Positions 9,911 through 18,456 of a stretch of DNA of 43,052 nt are shown here, piece after piece. The stretch spans positions 1 to 43,052 of the forward strand of contig VYCW01000057.1 of NCBI GenBank assembly GCA_009843735.1. Direction: 5' to 3'. The DNA comes from Acidimicrobiaceae bacterium (GTDB lineage Bacteria; Actinomycetota; Acidimicrobiia; Acidimicrobiales; Aldehydirespiratoraceae). The notes under the pieces were generated by a model. It had not been told where the DNA came from, searched no databases, and saw only the letters and a program-made list of their open reading frames with translations. Position 1 is the first letter of the stretch. Every line of letters begins with the position of its first letter. Made by a program: the position numbers and the translations under genes.

Positions 9911-11191
9911 TCAGGTGTCGGGGCGCACTTCGGCGAAGCGGTCGATGCGGCGCAGCTCCGGGAACAGCATCCACCACGCTGCGACCACCGCCAGCGTTCC
10001 GACCCCGCCGAACACGACTGCGCCGGCCACCCCGAGCAGCGCCCCGGCGATGCCGGACTCGAACGCGCCCAACTCGTTGGAGGCCCCGACGAAGGTGTAC
10101 TCGACCGCCATCACCCGGCCCCGCATGTCCTCGGGGGTGGCCAGCGGCACGAGCGTGCTCCGCACGAAGACGCTCACCGAGTCGGCCCCGCTCAGCGCCA
10201 GCAGCGCGATGAACGCCACCGCGTAGGAGCGGGTGAGGCCGAGCACGATCGTGCCCAGGCCGAACGCGCCGACAGCAGCCATGAGGATCACACCGACCCG
10301 CCGCGTCAACGGCCGCACGGCCAGCATGGCCATCGTCGCCAAGGCTCCGATCCCCACCGCAGCTCGCAACCACCCGAGGCCGACCGCACCGACTCCGAGC
10401 CGTTCCTCGGCGATCGCAGGAAGGAGCGCCACCGCTCCACCGAACAGGACCGCGAAGAGGTCGAGGGAGATGATGCTCAGCACCACCCGGTTTCTCCGGA
10501 TGAAACGGAGGCCCTGCAGAGCGTGTACGAGCACCGCCCGCACTCCAGATCCGACGACGGCGGTGGAGCGGGCCACTCCACTGGCGGGCACGACCGCGAG
10601 AAGAGCTGCCGCCCCCAGCGACACGGCCGTGGCCAGCAGGTAGGGCGCGGCCACATCGGCCACGAAGACGAAGCTGAACACGACCGGCCCGACGACGAAG
10701 CCAGCCTGCCAGCCGGACATGCAAACGGCCACCATCCGCTCGACTGCTCCAGGAGGCGCCATGTCGACCGGCATGACCCGGCTGGCCGCGCTCAGCACCG
10801 ACCGGGCGCAGCCGAAGGCGAACACGAGGGCGAAGATCGGCATGACCGATGTCGGGTCCGACGCCACGTAGAAGTAGAGCCCCGCAGATGCGGCCGCCTC
10901 GCCCACGAGTCCGACGGCGTACATCAGGCGCCGGTCGAACCGGTCCGACAGCACGCCGCTGAGCGGTGCGAGAAGCAGGGTGGGCACGAACTCGGCCAGA
11001 CCGAGCCAGCCGAGATCGAGCGGCCTGCCGGTCATGTCGAATACCTGCTTGCCCAGGATGGTGATCTGACCCACGGTCATAGCCGCAGTCAGGAAGATGA
11101 TGACCGGCAGGGCCCAGAGCCGCGGACCGATCCGGGCGGCCTCCGCCGCCGACGACCCGGCGCCGGCCGCCGGTGAATCGTCGTTCGGCAT
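9911..11191 (-). CDS. MFS transporter, tandem paralogue 1
   Basis: Major facilitator superfamily permease of 426 aa with about 12 hydrophobic segments, probably a proton-coupled exporter of the EntS/MefA-like group. The cytoplasmic loop signature GVLSDRFDRRLMYAVG (A-loop motif) lies after helix 2, and RSTLVPLATPEDMRGRVMAVEY lies in the second half. It has the same length as the protein at 11225-12505 and the same N-terminus (MPNDDSP-AGAGSSAAE), so the pair arose by tandem duplication. A -10-like TAGCGT sits 7 bases before the ATG. Substrate not predictable. The ferredoxin-cupin unit follows after a hairpin. Confidence 0.88.
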   Translation of the reverse strand: MPNDDSPAAGAGSSAAEAARIGPRLWALPVIIFLTAAMTVGQITILGKQVFDMTGRPLDLGWLGLAEFVPTLLLAPLSGVLSDRFDRRLMYAVGLVGEAAASAGLYFYVASDPTSVMPIFALVFAFGCARSVLSAASRVMPVDMAPPGAVERMVAVCMSGWQAGFVVGPVVFSFVFVADVAAPYLLATAVSLGAAALLAVVPASGVARSTAVVGSGVRAVLVHALQGLRFIRRNRVVLSIISLDLFAVLFGGAVALLPAIAEERLGVGAVGLGWLRAAVGIGALATMAMLAVRPLTRRVGVILMAAVGAFGLGTIVLGLTRSYAVAFIALLALSGADSVSVFVRSTLVPLATPEDMRGRVMAVEYTFVGASNELGAFESGIAGALLGVAGAVVFGGVGTLAVVAAWWMLFPELRRIDRFAEVRPDT

Positions 11192-11198
11192 CAGCTAG

Positions 11199-11204
11199 AC
11201 GCTA
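11199..11204 (-). promoter_or_regulatory. -10-like element of MFS paralogue 1 (near-leaderless)
   Basis: TAGCGT on the minus strand, 7 bases before the ATG at 11191. The same hexamer at the same distance precedes the paralogue at 12505, so the promoter was retained in both copies. No clear -35. Confidence 0.4.
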
Positions 11205-11224
11205 AGAGACCGAGCGCATTATGG

Positions 11225-12505
11225 CTAGGCGTCGGGGTGCGCCTCGGCGAAGCGGTCGATGCTGCGCAACTCACCGAAGGCAAACCACCAGATCGCCACC
11301 ACGGCCAAGGCCCCCACACCGCCGAAGACCACCGCCCCGGCCACGCCCAGAACGGCTCCGGCCACGCCCGACTTGAACGCGCCCAACTCGCTCGAGCCGC
11401 CGATGAACACGTACTCCACGGCCATAACCCGTCCTCGCATGTCCTCCGGCGTGGCCAGGGGCACCAGCGTGCTGCGGATGAAGACGCTGACGGCGTCGGC
11501 CGCTCCCATCACCAGCAGCGCCGCGAAGGCGACCGCGTAGACACGGGTCAGCCCGAGCACGACCGCGCCAATGCCGAAAGCGGCCACCACCGCCATCAGC
11601 GACGTGCCCACCCGCCGCCGGAGCGGACGCACCGCCAGGGCGACCATCACCACAGAGGCCCCAATGCCGAACGCGGCCGCCAGCCAGCCGAGGCCCACCG
11701 CACCCGCTCCGAGGCGCACCTCGGCGACGGCGGGCAGCAGCGCATGGGCGCCGCCCATGAAGACGGCGAAGAGGTCGAGCGAGATCGCTCCGAGAACCAC
11801 TCGGTTGCGCCGGACGTAGCGCAGCCCCTCCAGGGCATGTTCAAGCGCGGCCCGCACGCCGGCCCCGGCCGCGGACGCGGCCCTCTGCACTTCGCTCGTA
11901 GGCAGGAGCATGAGCAGGCCGATGGCGGCTCCCGAGGCCCCGGCGGCCAGCAGGTACGGGAAGGCCGGATCGACCTCGAAGGCGAAGCCGAACGAAGCGG
12001 GGCCGACGATGAAGCCCGCCTGCCAGGCCGCGACGTTCAACGCCACCGTCCGCTCCCGGGCCTCCTCCGGCGCCAGATCCACCGGCAGGGCCCGGCTCAC
12101 CGCCATGAGGAAGGCCCGGGCCGTGCCGAACACGACGACCAGGCCGTATATCGGAAGCACCGACGTGGGATCGTTCGTCACGTAGAGGAACAGGCCGACC
12201 GAGGCCAGGGCCTCGCCGCCGAGACCCCACGCGTACACGAAGCGACGCTCGAAGCGGTCCGCGACCACTCCGGTCACCGGTGCAAGCAGGAAGGCGGGCA
12301 CGAACTCCGCCAATCCCAGCAGGCCCAGGTACAGCGTCTCGCCGGTCATGTCGAACACCTGCTTGCCCAGGATCGTGAGCTGCCCAATGGTCATCGCCAT
12401 CGAGAGGAAGGTCACCCCGAACAGCGCCCAGAGCCTCGGACCGATCCGCGCCGGCTCAGCCGCCGACGACCCGGCGCCCGACGCCGGTGAATCGTCGTTC
12501 GGCAT
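11225..12505 (-). CDS. MFS transporter, tandem paralogue 2
   Basis: Major facilitator permease of 426 aa, roughly two-thirds identical by eye to the protein encoded immediately downstream. Same topology and motifs: GVVADRFERRFVYAWG after helix 2 and RSTLVPLATPEDMRGRVMAVEYVF in the C-half. The frame is open far upstream, but the ATG at 12505 reproduces the paralogue's N-terminus exactly and has the same TAGCGT-N7-ATG promoter arrangement, so I chose it. It is divergent from the helicase gene with only 51 bases between. The two copies differ most in the helix 1 region and in helices 5-6, which may reflect different substrates. Confidence 0.88.
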   Translation of the reverse strand: MPNDDSPASGAGSSAAEPARIGPRLWALFGVTFLSMAMTIGQLTILGKQVFDMTGETLYLGLLGLAEFVPAFLLAPVTGVVADRFERRFVYAWGLGGEALASVGLFLYVTNDPTSVLPIYGLVVVFGTARAFLMAVSRALPVDLAPEEARERTVALNVAAWQAGFIVGPASFGFAFEVDPAFPYLLAAGASGAAIGLLMLLPTSEVQRAASAAGAGVRAALEHALEGLRYVRRNRVVLGAISLDLFAVFMGGAHALLPAVAEVRLGAGAVGLGWLAAAFGIGASVVMVALAVRPLRRRVGTSLMAVVAAFGIGAVVLGLTRVYAVAFAALLVMGAADAVSVFIRSTLVPLATPEDMRGRVMAVEYVFIGGSSELGAFKSGVAGAVLGVAGAVVFGGVGALAVVAIWWFAFGELRSIDRFAEAHPDA

Positions 12506-12512
12506 CCACCCA

Positions 12513-12518
12513 ACGCTA
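12513..12518 (-). promoter_or_regulatory. -10-like element of MFS paralogue 2 (near-leaderless)
   Basis: TAGCGT on the minus strand, 7 bases before the ATG at 12505. On the plus strand of the same 51-base divergent gap, TAGCCT (12542-12547) precedes the helicase ATG by 9 bases, so both genes may have very short leaders. Confidence 0.4.
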
Positions 12519-12556
12519 ATGCGCTCCCGGAGGCCGAGCCCTAGCCTGCGAATCCC

Positions 12557-14659
12557 ATGGCCCTGCCCCCGCTGGGCGACTTCCTGCCCGACACTCCCGG
12601 CGCCGACGAACTGCTGGACGCCTTCATCGAGTGGTCGGCCGCGGCCGACCTCGAGCTGTACCCGCACCAGGAGGAGGCGGTGCTGCGCCTGCTGGCCGGC
12701 GAGAACGTGGTTCTGTCCACGCCCACCGGCTCGGGCAAGTCTCTGGTGGCCCTGGCCGGTGCCTTCGCCATGCTGGCCCAGGGCCGCCGGGCCGTGTACA
12801 CCGCCCCCATCAAAGCCCTGGTGAGCGAGAAGTTCTTCGAGCTGACCGCGGCGTTCGGCCCCTCCGAGGTGGGCATGGTCACCGGCGACGCGTCGGTCAA
12901 CGGCGACGCCCCGGTCATCGCCTGCACCGCCGAGATCCTGGCCCAGCGAGCCCTGCGAGCCGGCGCCGACACTCCGGCGGACCTGGTGGTGATGGATGAG
13001 TTCCACTACTACGGCGACCGCGACCGCGGCTGGGCCTGGCAGGTGCCGCTGCTGCAGCTTCCCAAGCCCCGGTTCCTGCTGATGTCGGCCACCCTCGGCG
13101 ACACCGGCGCTCTCCGCCGCGATCTGACCGCCCGCACCGGGCGCGACACCGCCCTGGTCGCCTCAGCGGAGCGTCCGGTGCCGCTCGATGTCGAGTACCG
13201 GGAGACCCCGCTGCACGTCTCGATCGAGCAGCTGCTGGAAGCCGGCCGCGCCCCCGTCTACATAGTTCACTTCACTCAGCGCGAGGCCACCGCCCGGGCC
13301 CAGAGCCTCACCAGCCTCAAGGTTCTCGGACCCGCCGAGAAGGAGGCGGTGAAGGAGGCCGTGGGCGGTTTCCGCTTCGACACCCCGATCGGCAAGGACC
13401 TGCGCCGCTTCGTGCTGTCCGGCATCGGGGTGCACCACGCCGGGATGCTGCCCAAGTACCGGCTGCTGGTGGAGAAGCTGGCCCAGCAGGGCCACCTCAG
13501 GCTGATCTGCGGCACCGACACGCTCGGGGTGGGCGTGAATGTTCCCATCCGCACCGTGCTGTTCACCCAGCTCTACAAGTACGACGGCCGGCGCACCCGG
13601 GTGCTGTCGGTGCGGGACTTCCAGCAGATCTCCGGCCGGGCCGGCCGTCGGGGGTTCGACACCGTCGGCAGCGTGTGGGTTCAGGCCCCCGAGCACGCGG
13701 TGGAGAACAAGCGGGCCGAGATGCGGGCCGGGGGCGATCCCAGGAAGCTCCGCAAGCTGGTGCGCAAGAAGCCTCCGGACAGGGGCTACGCCCACTACGA
13801 CGACAAGACCCTGACCCGGCTGTGGGATGGCACACCCGAGACGCTGGAATCCAGCTTCGACGTGACCCACGCCATGATGCTCAACGTCCTGGACCGGCCC
13901 GGCGACGGCTGCGCGGCCATGAAGCGCCTGCTGGTCGACAACCATGAGCCCCGCTCCCGCCAGCGGCGGCACATCCGCAAGGCGGTCGGGGTGTTCCGCT
14001 CGCTGATCGACGCCGAGATCGTGGAGGTGCTGCCCGAGCCCGACGGGTCGGGCCGGCCGGTGCGGGTCAACATCGACCTTCAGGACGAGTTCCGGCTCAA
14101 CCAGCCGCTGGGGCTGTTCGCGGTGGAGGCGATCTCGGTTCTCGACCCGGAGGCTCCCGACTACCACCTGCAGGCGCTGAGCGTGGCCGAGTCGGTGCTG
14201 GAGGATCCCCTGGCGGTGCTGCTGGCCCAGAGGGATGCGGCCCGGGACGAGTTGATGACCCGCATGAAGGAGGAGGGCGTGGAGTACGAGGAGCGGATGG
14301 CCCGGCTGGCCGAGGTGACCTGGCCGAAGCCGGAGGCCGAGTTCATCGAGCCCGCCTTCGACACCTTCGCCCGCCATCACCCGTGGGTCGGGCATCTGCG
14401 GCCCAGCCCCAAGTCGGTGGTGCGCGACATGGTCGAGCACGCCGACACCTTCAACCAGTACGTGAGCCGCTACGGGCTCAAGCGCTCCGAGGGCCTGGTG
14501 CTGCGCTACCTGACCGACTGCTACAAGGCGCTGGCCCAGACCGTGCCGGCCTCGGCCGTCAACGACCGCCTGGCCGAGGTGATCGAGTGGCTGGGCGCGC
14601 TGGTGCGGGAGGTGGACTCCAGCCTGCTCGACGAATGGGAGAGGCTGCGGGCCGTCTAG
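12557..14659 (+). CDS. Ski2-like DExH-box helicase (DUF3516 type)
   Basis: Superfamily 2 helicase of 700 aa. Visible motifs: Walker A TPTGSGKS (55-62), motif Ia TAPIKALVSEK, motif II DEFH (147-150), motif III SAT (177-179), then GVHHAGMLPKYR, GTDTLGVGVNVP and motif VI QISGRAGRRGFD (357-368). These are typical of Ski2/Mtr4-like RNA or DNA helicases. The C-terminal 300 residues match what I recall of DUF3516, an actinobacterial extension. It unwinds nucleic acid with ATP; the exact substrate is not known. It appears monocistronic, divergent from the MFS pair, and its stop lies one base from the convergent SDR gene. It looks like a housekeeping gene between catabolic blocks. Confidence 0.9.
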   Translation: MALPPLGDFLPDTPGADELLDAFIEWSAAADLELYPHQEEAVLRLLAGENVVLSTPTGSGKSLVALAGAFAMLAQGRRAVYTAPIKALVSEKFFELTAAFGPSEVGMVTGDASVNGDAPVIACTAEILAQRALRAGADTPADLVVMDEFHYYGDRDRGWAWQVPLLQLPKPRFLLMSATLGDTGALRRDLTARTGRDTALVASAERPVPLDVEYRETPLHVSIEQLLEAGRAPVYIVHFTQREATARAQSLTSLKVLGPAEKEAVKEAVGGFRFDTPIGKDLRRFVLSGIGVHHAGMLPKYRLLVEKLAQQGHLRLICGTDTLGVGVNVPIRTVLFTQLYKYDGRRTRVLSVRDFQQISGRAGRRGFDTVGSVWVQAPEHAVENKRAEMRAGGDPRKLRKLVRKKPPDRGYAHYDDKTLTRLWDGTPETLESSFDVTHAMMLNVLDRPGDGCAAMKRLLVDNHEPRSRQRRHIRKAVGVFRSLIDAEIVEVLPEPDGSGRPVRVNIDLQDEFRLNQPLGLFAVEAISVLDPEAPDYHLQALSVAESVLEDPLAVLLAQRDAARDELMTRMKEEGVEYEERMARLAEVTWPKPEAEFIEPAFDTFARHHPWVGHLRPSPKSVVRDMVEHADTFNQYVSRYGLKRSEGLVLRYLTDCYKALAQTVPASAVNDRLAEVIEWLGALVREVDSSLLDEWERLRAV

Positions 14660-14660
14660 C

Positions 14661-15512
14661 TCAGGTCTGGGGCCGGGCCCGGCCCGACTTCACGTCGTCA
14701 CCGTAGGGCAGGAACGATCCGAAGTCGGGCCCGCGCCGCAGGCTGTGGCCGCCGTCGACGTTGATGGCGGCGCCGGTGATCCAGCGAGCCTCGTCCGAGA
14801 TCAGGAAGGCCACCAGCGCGGCCACATCCGAGGGCTCGCCGACACCGCCGAGAGGCGTGTTCCGGACGTAGCTGTCGTACACCGCGGAGTCGCGGGGGAT
14901 GGCCTCCATGATCTCGGTGGCGATGAACCCGGGCCTGACCGCGTTGAAGCGCACGCCCGCGGGCCCGAACTCGTCGGCCGCGTTGCGGACCATCGCCTCG
15001 ATGCCGGCCTTGCCCGCGGTGTAGGCCCCGAAGTACGGGTGGGTCACCGCCCCGGCCAGCGACGACATCGCCACGAACGACCCGCCGCCCGCGGCGGCCA
15101 TGCGTTCGGTGGTGTGCTTGATGGTGAGCATGGTGCCGACCACGTTGAGATCGAGCACGCGCTTGAAGTCCTCGGTGTCGAGCAGGTGGTACGGCCCCAT
15201 CCGTCCCCCGCCGCCGGCGTTGGCCACCACCCCGTGCAGGTGCCCGTCGGTGTCGCAGGCAGCCTCGGCTACCCGAGACATGTCGTCCTCGGAGGTCACG
15301 TCGGCGACCTCGTAGGCCACCGATCCGCCGTCACCGCATGAGATGCCGGCCGCGGCCGCGGCCAATCTCTGCTCCGTTCGCCCGCAGATCGTCACCGCCG
15401 CCCCCTCCGCAGCCAGGCGGGCCGCGCAGGCCCTACCGATGCCGGTGCCGCCTCCGGTGACGAGCACTGACCTGCCCCGCAGACGGCCGGGCGATGGCGC
15501 CGGCCCGGTCAT
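14661..15512 (-). CDS. Short-chain dehydrogenase/reductase
   Basis: Classical SDR of 283 aa. The cofactor motif TGGGTGIG is at 19-26, a VVANAGGG stretch around 96-103, catalytic serine at 150/151 (MSSLAG), and Y164-x3-K168 (YTAGK). The C-terminus WITGAAINVDGGHSLRRG is typical of fatty-acyl or steroid-type SDRs in actinobacteria. It oxidises or reduces an alcohol/ketone with NAD(P)(H); substrate unknown. The ATG overlaps the stop of the membrane-protein gene (ATGA), so it is the last gene of a three-gene coupled operon with 15509-16303 and 16300-17031. Confidence 0.88.
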   Translation of the reverse strand: MTGPAPSPGRLRGRSVLVTGGGTGIGRACAARLAAEGAAVTICGRTEQRLAAAAAGISCGDGGSVAYEVADVTSEDDMSRVAEAACDTDGHLHGVVANAGGGGRMGPYHLLDTEDFKRVLDLNVVGTMLTIKHTTERMAAAGGGSFVAMSSLAGAVTHPYFGAYTAGKAGIEAMVRNAADEFGPAGVRFNAVRPGFIATEIMEAIPRDSAVYDSYVRNTPLGGVGEPSDVAALVAFLISDEARWITGAAINVDGGHSLRRGPDFGSFLPYGDDVKSGRARPQT

Positions 15513-16303
15513 GAACCGTCGGCGGGGGCCCGGCCGGTGGCGCGGCTGATGAGGTCGACCAGGCTCGGACAGCCGTCGATCTTGGAGAACCGGCGGTCGA
15601 CGTACAAGAGGGTGGCGAAGATCAGCAGGAAGGCCGCCACGAAGTTCACGACCTGGCGGGTGACCAGGAACAGGTTGACCCCCGCGCTGTTGTAGAGCCA
15701 GAAGTCCCACACCGACGAGCCGACCTCGTAGAGGGTGATCACCCAGGTGACGTTGCGCAGCGTGGACAGGAAGTCGGGGTTGTGCTTGAGCTCCTCGGGC
15801 AGGTTCAGGAAGCGATGGGCCACCCACACCATGAACGGCTTGCCGATGAGGATGGTGACCGCGGCGGCCACACCGACCAGCATCTTGGTGCCGATGCCGA
15901 TGCCGAAGTAGACGGCCTCGCTGCTGACACCGAAGTCCACCAGATCCCGCTCGACCGCGATGCTTACCGCCGCCCGGGCCAGGAGGTACCCGGTGATGGC
16001 CGGCAGCCAGGCGCCTATCGGCAGGCCCCGGCGGCGGCGGCTGTAGGCCGCCTTGACCGACCACGCGGTGGCCGCGATCACGGCCACCTCGGTGTTCGCG
16101 AGGTTGTAGAAGACCAGGAACAGCACCACCGGCATGAACTGGTCGAGGTTGCTTCGCCAGCCCCACACCGCCTGGCGCGACGTCCTGGCCAGTTCCCGGG
16201 GCTCGGTCGCCGAGCCGCCGGAATCGACGGGCTCGGGCACCTCGGGCGGAGCGCCCGGCGCCCCGCCCGGCTCGGCGCCCGACCGGTCGGAGCCCTCGTT
16301 CAC
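15509..16303 (-). CDS. Integral membrane protein, VC0807-like
   Basis: About 264 aa. The N-terminal 35 residues are acidic and rich in Pro and Gly; four or more hydrophobic segments follow, with a conserved basic YSRRRRGLPIGAW loop and a GKPFMVWVAHRF segment that resemble the VC0807 family of unknown function. The GTG at 16303 overlaps the upstream stop by GTGA, the same coupling used throughout this operon, so I prefer it; an ATG at 16321 would add six residues and is the alternative. No catalytic motif is visible. Its place between a mycothiol-dependent enzyme and an SDR does not reveal its role. Confidence 0.7.
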   Translation of the reverse strand: MNEGSDRSGAEPGGAPGAPPEVPEPVDSGGSATEPRELARTSRQAVWGWRSNLDQFMPVVLFLVFYNLANTEVAVIAATAWSVKAAYSRRRRGLPIGAWLPAITGYLLARAAVSIAVERDLVDFGVSSEAVYFGIGIGTKMLVGVAAAVTILIGKPFMVWVAHRFLNLPEELKHNPDFLSTLRNVTWVITLYEVGSSVWDFWLYNSAGVNLFLVTRQVVNFVAAFLLIFATLLYVDRRFSKIDGCPSLVDLISRATGRAPADGS

Positions 16304-17031
16304 GGAGCGAGAGCCGCCCATGCCTGCGCGGTGGCCTCGTCGCCGACCACCGACAGCGAGTCGTCGTCGAGCGGCAGCCGGTTCCACATGGCCAGGAACA
16401 GGGCGCCGCCCGGTCCCCGCACCGCGGCGTCGCCCTTCACATGGGCACGTTCGAACACCACGTCATCGCCCTCGGCATGCACGATCCACTCGCCCTCGCC
16501 GTCGGTGCGGTGCAGGTGGAGGCTCCCTGCCGGCAGATCCCGCCGCTTGCGATTCTGGGCGTTGGGCAGCACGAACTCGAAGAACTCGTCCACCCCGTCC
16601 CTCGCCTGGTCGCCGTCGACCGGGCCGGTGGCCCCGACCGCGTTCTCGGCGTCCCAGCGGTGCACGCTGGTCTCGTGCAGCATCCGGCGGAAGTAGAAGC
16701 CGGCGTCGGGCCGGGGCGACCAGTTCCACACCGGGGTGTCAGGCTCGATTCCTGCCAGGGCATCGACGAGCCGGTCGAGCGCCTCCGCCGCGAAGTCCAC
16801 CGCCGAGTCGTCGTCGGGCACCTGGGGCATCTGCTCCCGGCCCAGGGGCTCGGTGGCCCGGCTGGCCACGTAGCTGCCGACCAGACCGTGGACCCAACCC
16901 ATGTGCCCGGCCAGGTCGAGCAGGTTCCAATCGCCGCACGTAGGCACCGCGGCCTTGAGGTCGGAGCGGGCCACCTCGATCAGGCGGCGGCCGTCGAGCT
17001 CGATCTGGTTGACGATTGCGTCTCTGTCCAT
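16300..17031 (-). CDS. Maleylpyruvate-isomerase-family mycothiol-dependent enzyme (DinB-like fold)
   Basis: Protein of 243 aa with the mycothiol-dependent maleylpyruvate isomerase N-terminal four-helix fold. Likely metal ligands are the histidine in LDLAGHMGWVH and the pair in MLHETSVHRWDAE, the characteristic HExxxHRWD-type motif. A C-terminal domain with LFLAMWNRLPLDD follows. Such enzymes use mycothiol, the actinobacterial low-molecular-weight thiol, as cofactor for isomerisation, conjugation or detoxification. The ATG at 17031 fits the domain start, and CAGACT lies at the -12 to -7 position as a possible leaderless -10. It is the first gene of the operon and divergent from the SDR at 17097. 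Confidence 0.85.
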   Translation of the reverse strand: MDRDAIVNQIELDGRRLIEVARSDLKAAVPTCGDWNLLDLAGHMGWVHGLVGSYVASRATEPLGREQMPQVPDDDSAVDFAAEALDRLVDALAGIEPDTPVWNWSPRPDAGFYFRRMLHETSVHRWDAENAVGATGPVDGDQARDGVDEFFEFVLPNAQNRKRRDLPAGSLHLHRTDGEGEWIVHAEGDDVVFERAHVKGDAAVRGPGGALFLAMWNRLPLDDDSLSVVGDEATAQAWAALAP

Positions 17032-17096
17032 GGTCCCAGTCTGGCGGTGAGCCGCCCGAGCGCGACACCCGGCGCCGACCGGGGCAGGATAGGCGA

Positions 17097-17894
17097 ATGG
17101 GAACCTACGCAATCAGCGGATCGGCCTCGGGCATGGGCGCAGCCACCCGGCAACGGCTGGAGGCCGCCGGGCACCGTGTGGTCGGGATCGACCTGCGCGA
17201 CGCGGAGGTGATCGCCGACCTGGGAACGGCTGAGGGCCGCGCCGGGGCGGTCGCCGCCGTGATCGACGCGGCTGGCGGCGTGCTGGACGGCGCGGTGTCG
17301 GCTGCCGGTCTGGGTCCGCCGGTAGCCGGCGATCTCATCGCCAGAGTCAATTTCTTCGGATCGCGGGCTCTGCTGGAGGGGCTGCGACCCGCTCTGGCCG
17401 CCTCGGGCGCGGCCCAGGCGGTGCAGTTCGGGTCGAACTCGTCCACCACCACTCCCAACCTGCCCGACGACCTGATCGCCGCCTACCTCGAAGGCCGCGA
17501 GGAGGACGCGGTGGCCATCATCGGGTCGGCCGAACCCGTGTTCGCGCCCGCCATCGCCTACGGCGGTTCGAAGCTGGCCATCACGCGGTGGTGCCGCCGG
17601 GCCGCGGTCACGGAGCCGTGGGTCGGCGAGGGCATCAGACTCAACGTCATCGCCCCAGGGCCGGTCGACACCCCCCTGTTGCGAGCGGGCCAGGTCCACG
17701 AGGTGTACGGCCCGTTGATGGAGGCGTTCCCCGTGCCGGTGACCGAGACCCCCGGCGCCGACACGCTGGCCGCCTGGGTCGAGTTCCTGCTGTCGCCGGC
17801 GGCCCGGTTCGCCTGCGGATCGGTGATCTACGTGGACGGCGGCACCGACGCCCTCATGCGCTCCGACGACTGGCCCCGAACCTTCACAATGTGA
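17097..17894 (+). CDS. SDR resembling 3-alpha-hydroxysteroid dehydrogenase/carbonyl reductase
   Basis: SDR of 265 aa whose N-terminus (AISGSASGMGAATRQRLEAA, then GHRVVGIDLRDAEVIADL) closely follows, from memory, Comamonas HsdA, which interconverts 3-alpha-hydroxy- and 3-keto-steroids with NAD(H). The cofactor motif is GSASGMG (8-14); Y155-x3-K159 (YGGSK) is present with nearby serines 113-116; the usual NNAG is SAAG, as in HsdA-type enzymes (CAGLG). A long variable insert (about residues 118-150) and the C-terminal VIYVDGGTDALMR also fit. CAGGAT at -12 to -7 suggests a leaderless message. The gene lies near ipdAB, which supports but does not prove a steroid-type substrate. Confidence 0.8.
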   Translation: MGTYAISGSASGMGAATRQRLEAAGHRVVGIDLRDAEVIADLGTAEGRAGAVAAVIDAAGGVLDGAVSAAGLGPPVAGDLIARVNFFGSRALLEGLRPALAASGAAQAVQFGSNSSTTTPNLPDDLIAAYLEGREEDAVAIIGSAEPVFAPAIAYGGSKLAITRWCRRAAVTEPWVGEGIRLNVIAPGPVDTPLLRAGQVHEVYGPLMEAFPVPVTETPGADTLAAWVEFLLSPAARFACGSVIYVDGGTDALMRSDDWPRTFTM

Positions 17895-17898
17895 CCGG

Positions 17899-18432
17899 CT
17901 AGCCGAGGCGGCGGTACAGCTCGGCCACCAGCAGGCGCAGTTCGTCGGAGCAGCGGTCGAAGTCGTCCTGCTCGCCTGCGCCGGGATCGACGATCTCCTC
18001 CCACGCCTCCGGCGCGAGTCCATCGAGTTCAAGATCCCTCACCCTCTGGCCGAGATCGTGGACCGCGGAACCGCCTTGAGGAGGCATCAGGTCCCGAGCC
18101 AGCCGACGCAGGGAGCCGGTGATTGGCGCCGCCTCGGGGATATTGCGCCGCATCCAGTGGAGGTGGAGCGGCTCCATGACAACCGCCAGATCAGCCTCAG
18201 CCGCGTCGGCGGCCCGGAACTGGCGGGATCGGTGGGCGTGGTCGGTGAGACCGTGCCGGGCCAGGGCCGACCGGGTGCGGGTACCCATCGGATGCCCCTC
18301 CACGGTGAGGGTGCCGGCGCTGCGAACGTCGAGCCGCTGGCGGGTGTCGAGGGATCGCAGCATGGCCGCGGCCATCGGCGACCGGGCCGCGTTCCCGGTG
18401 CACACCATGTACACCACCGGCCGCTCACCCAT
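17899..18432 (-). CDS. Low-molecular-weight protein-tyrosine-phosphatase family protein
   Basis: Protein of 177 aa with the P-loop CTGNAARSPMA: nucleophile C11 and R17 in the C-x5-R-S arrangement of the LMW-PTP/arsenate reductase superfamily. A VDP motif near the C-terminus (EEIVDPGAGEQ) supplies the general-acid aspartate. It could dephosphorylate protein tyrosine or, less likely, reduce arsenate; no extra arsenate-reductase cysteine pair is obvious. The ATG at 18432 was chosen; a GTG at 18444 would add four residues. It follows ipdB by 24 bases on the same strand and may be co-transcribed. Confidence 0.85.
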   Translation of the reverse strand: MGERPVVYMVCTGNAARSPMAAAMLRSLDTRQRLDVRSAGTLTVEGHPMGTRTRSALARHGLTDHAHRSRQFRAADAAEADLAVVMEPLHLHWMRRNIPEAAPITGSLRRLARDLMPPQGGSAVHDLGQRVRDLELDGLAPEAWEEIVDPGAGEQDDFDRCSDELRLLVAELYRRLG

Positions 18433-18456
18433 TGCCGTCACCACAGCGGCTGAACC

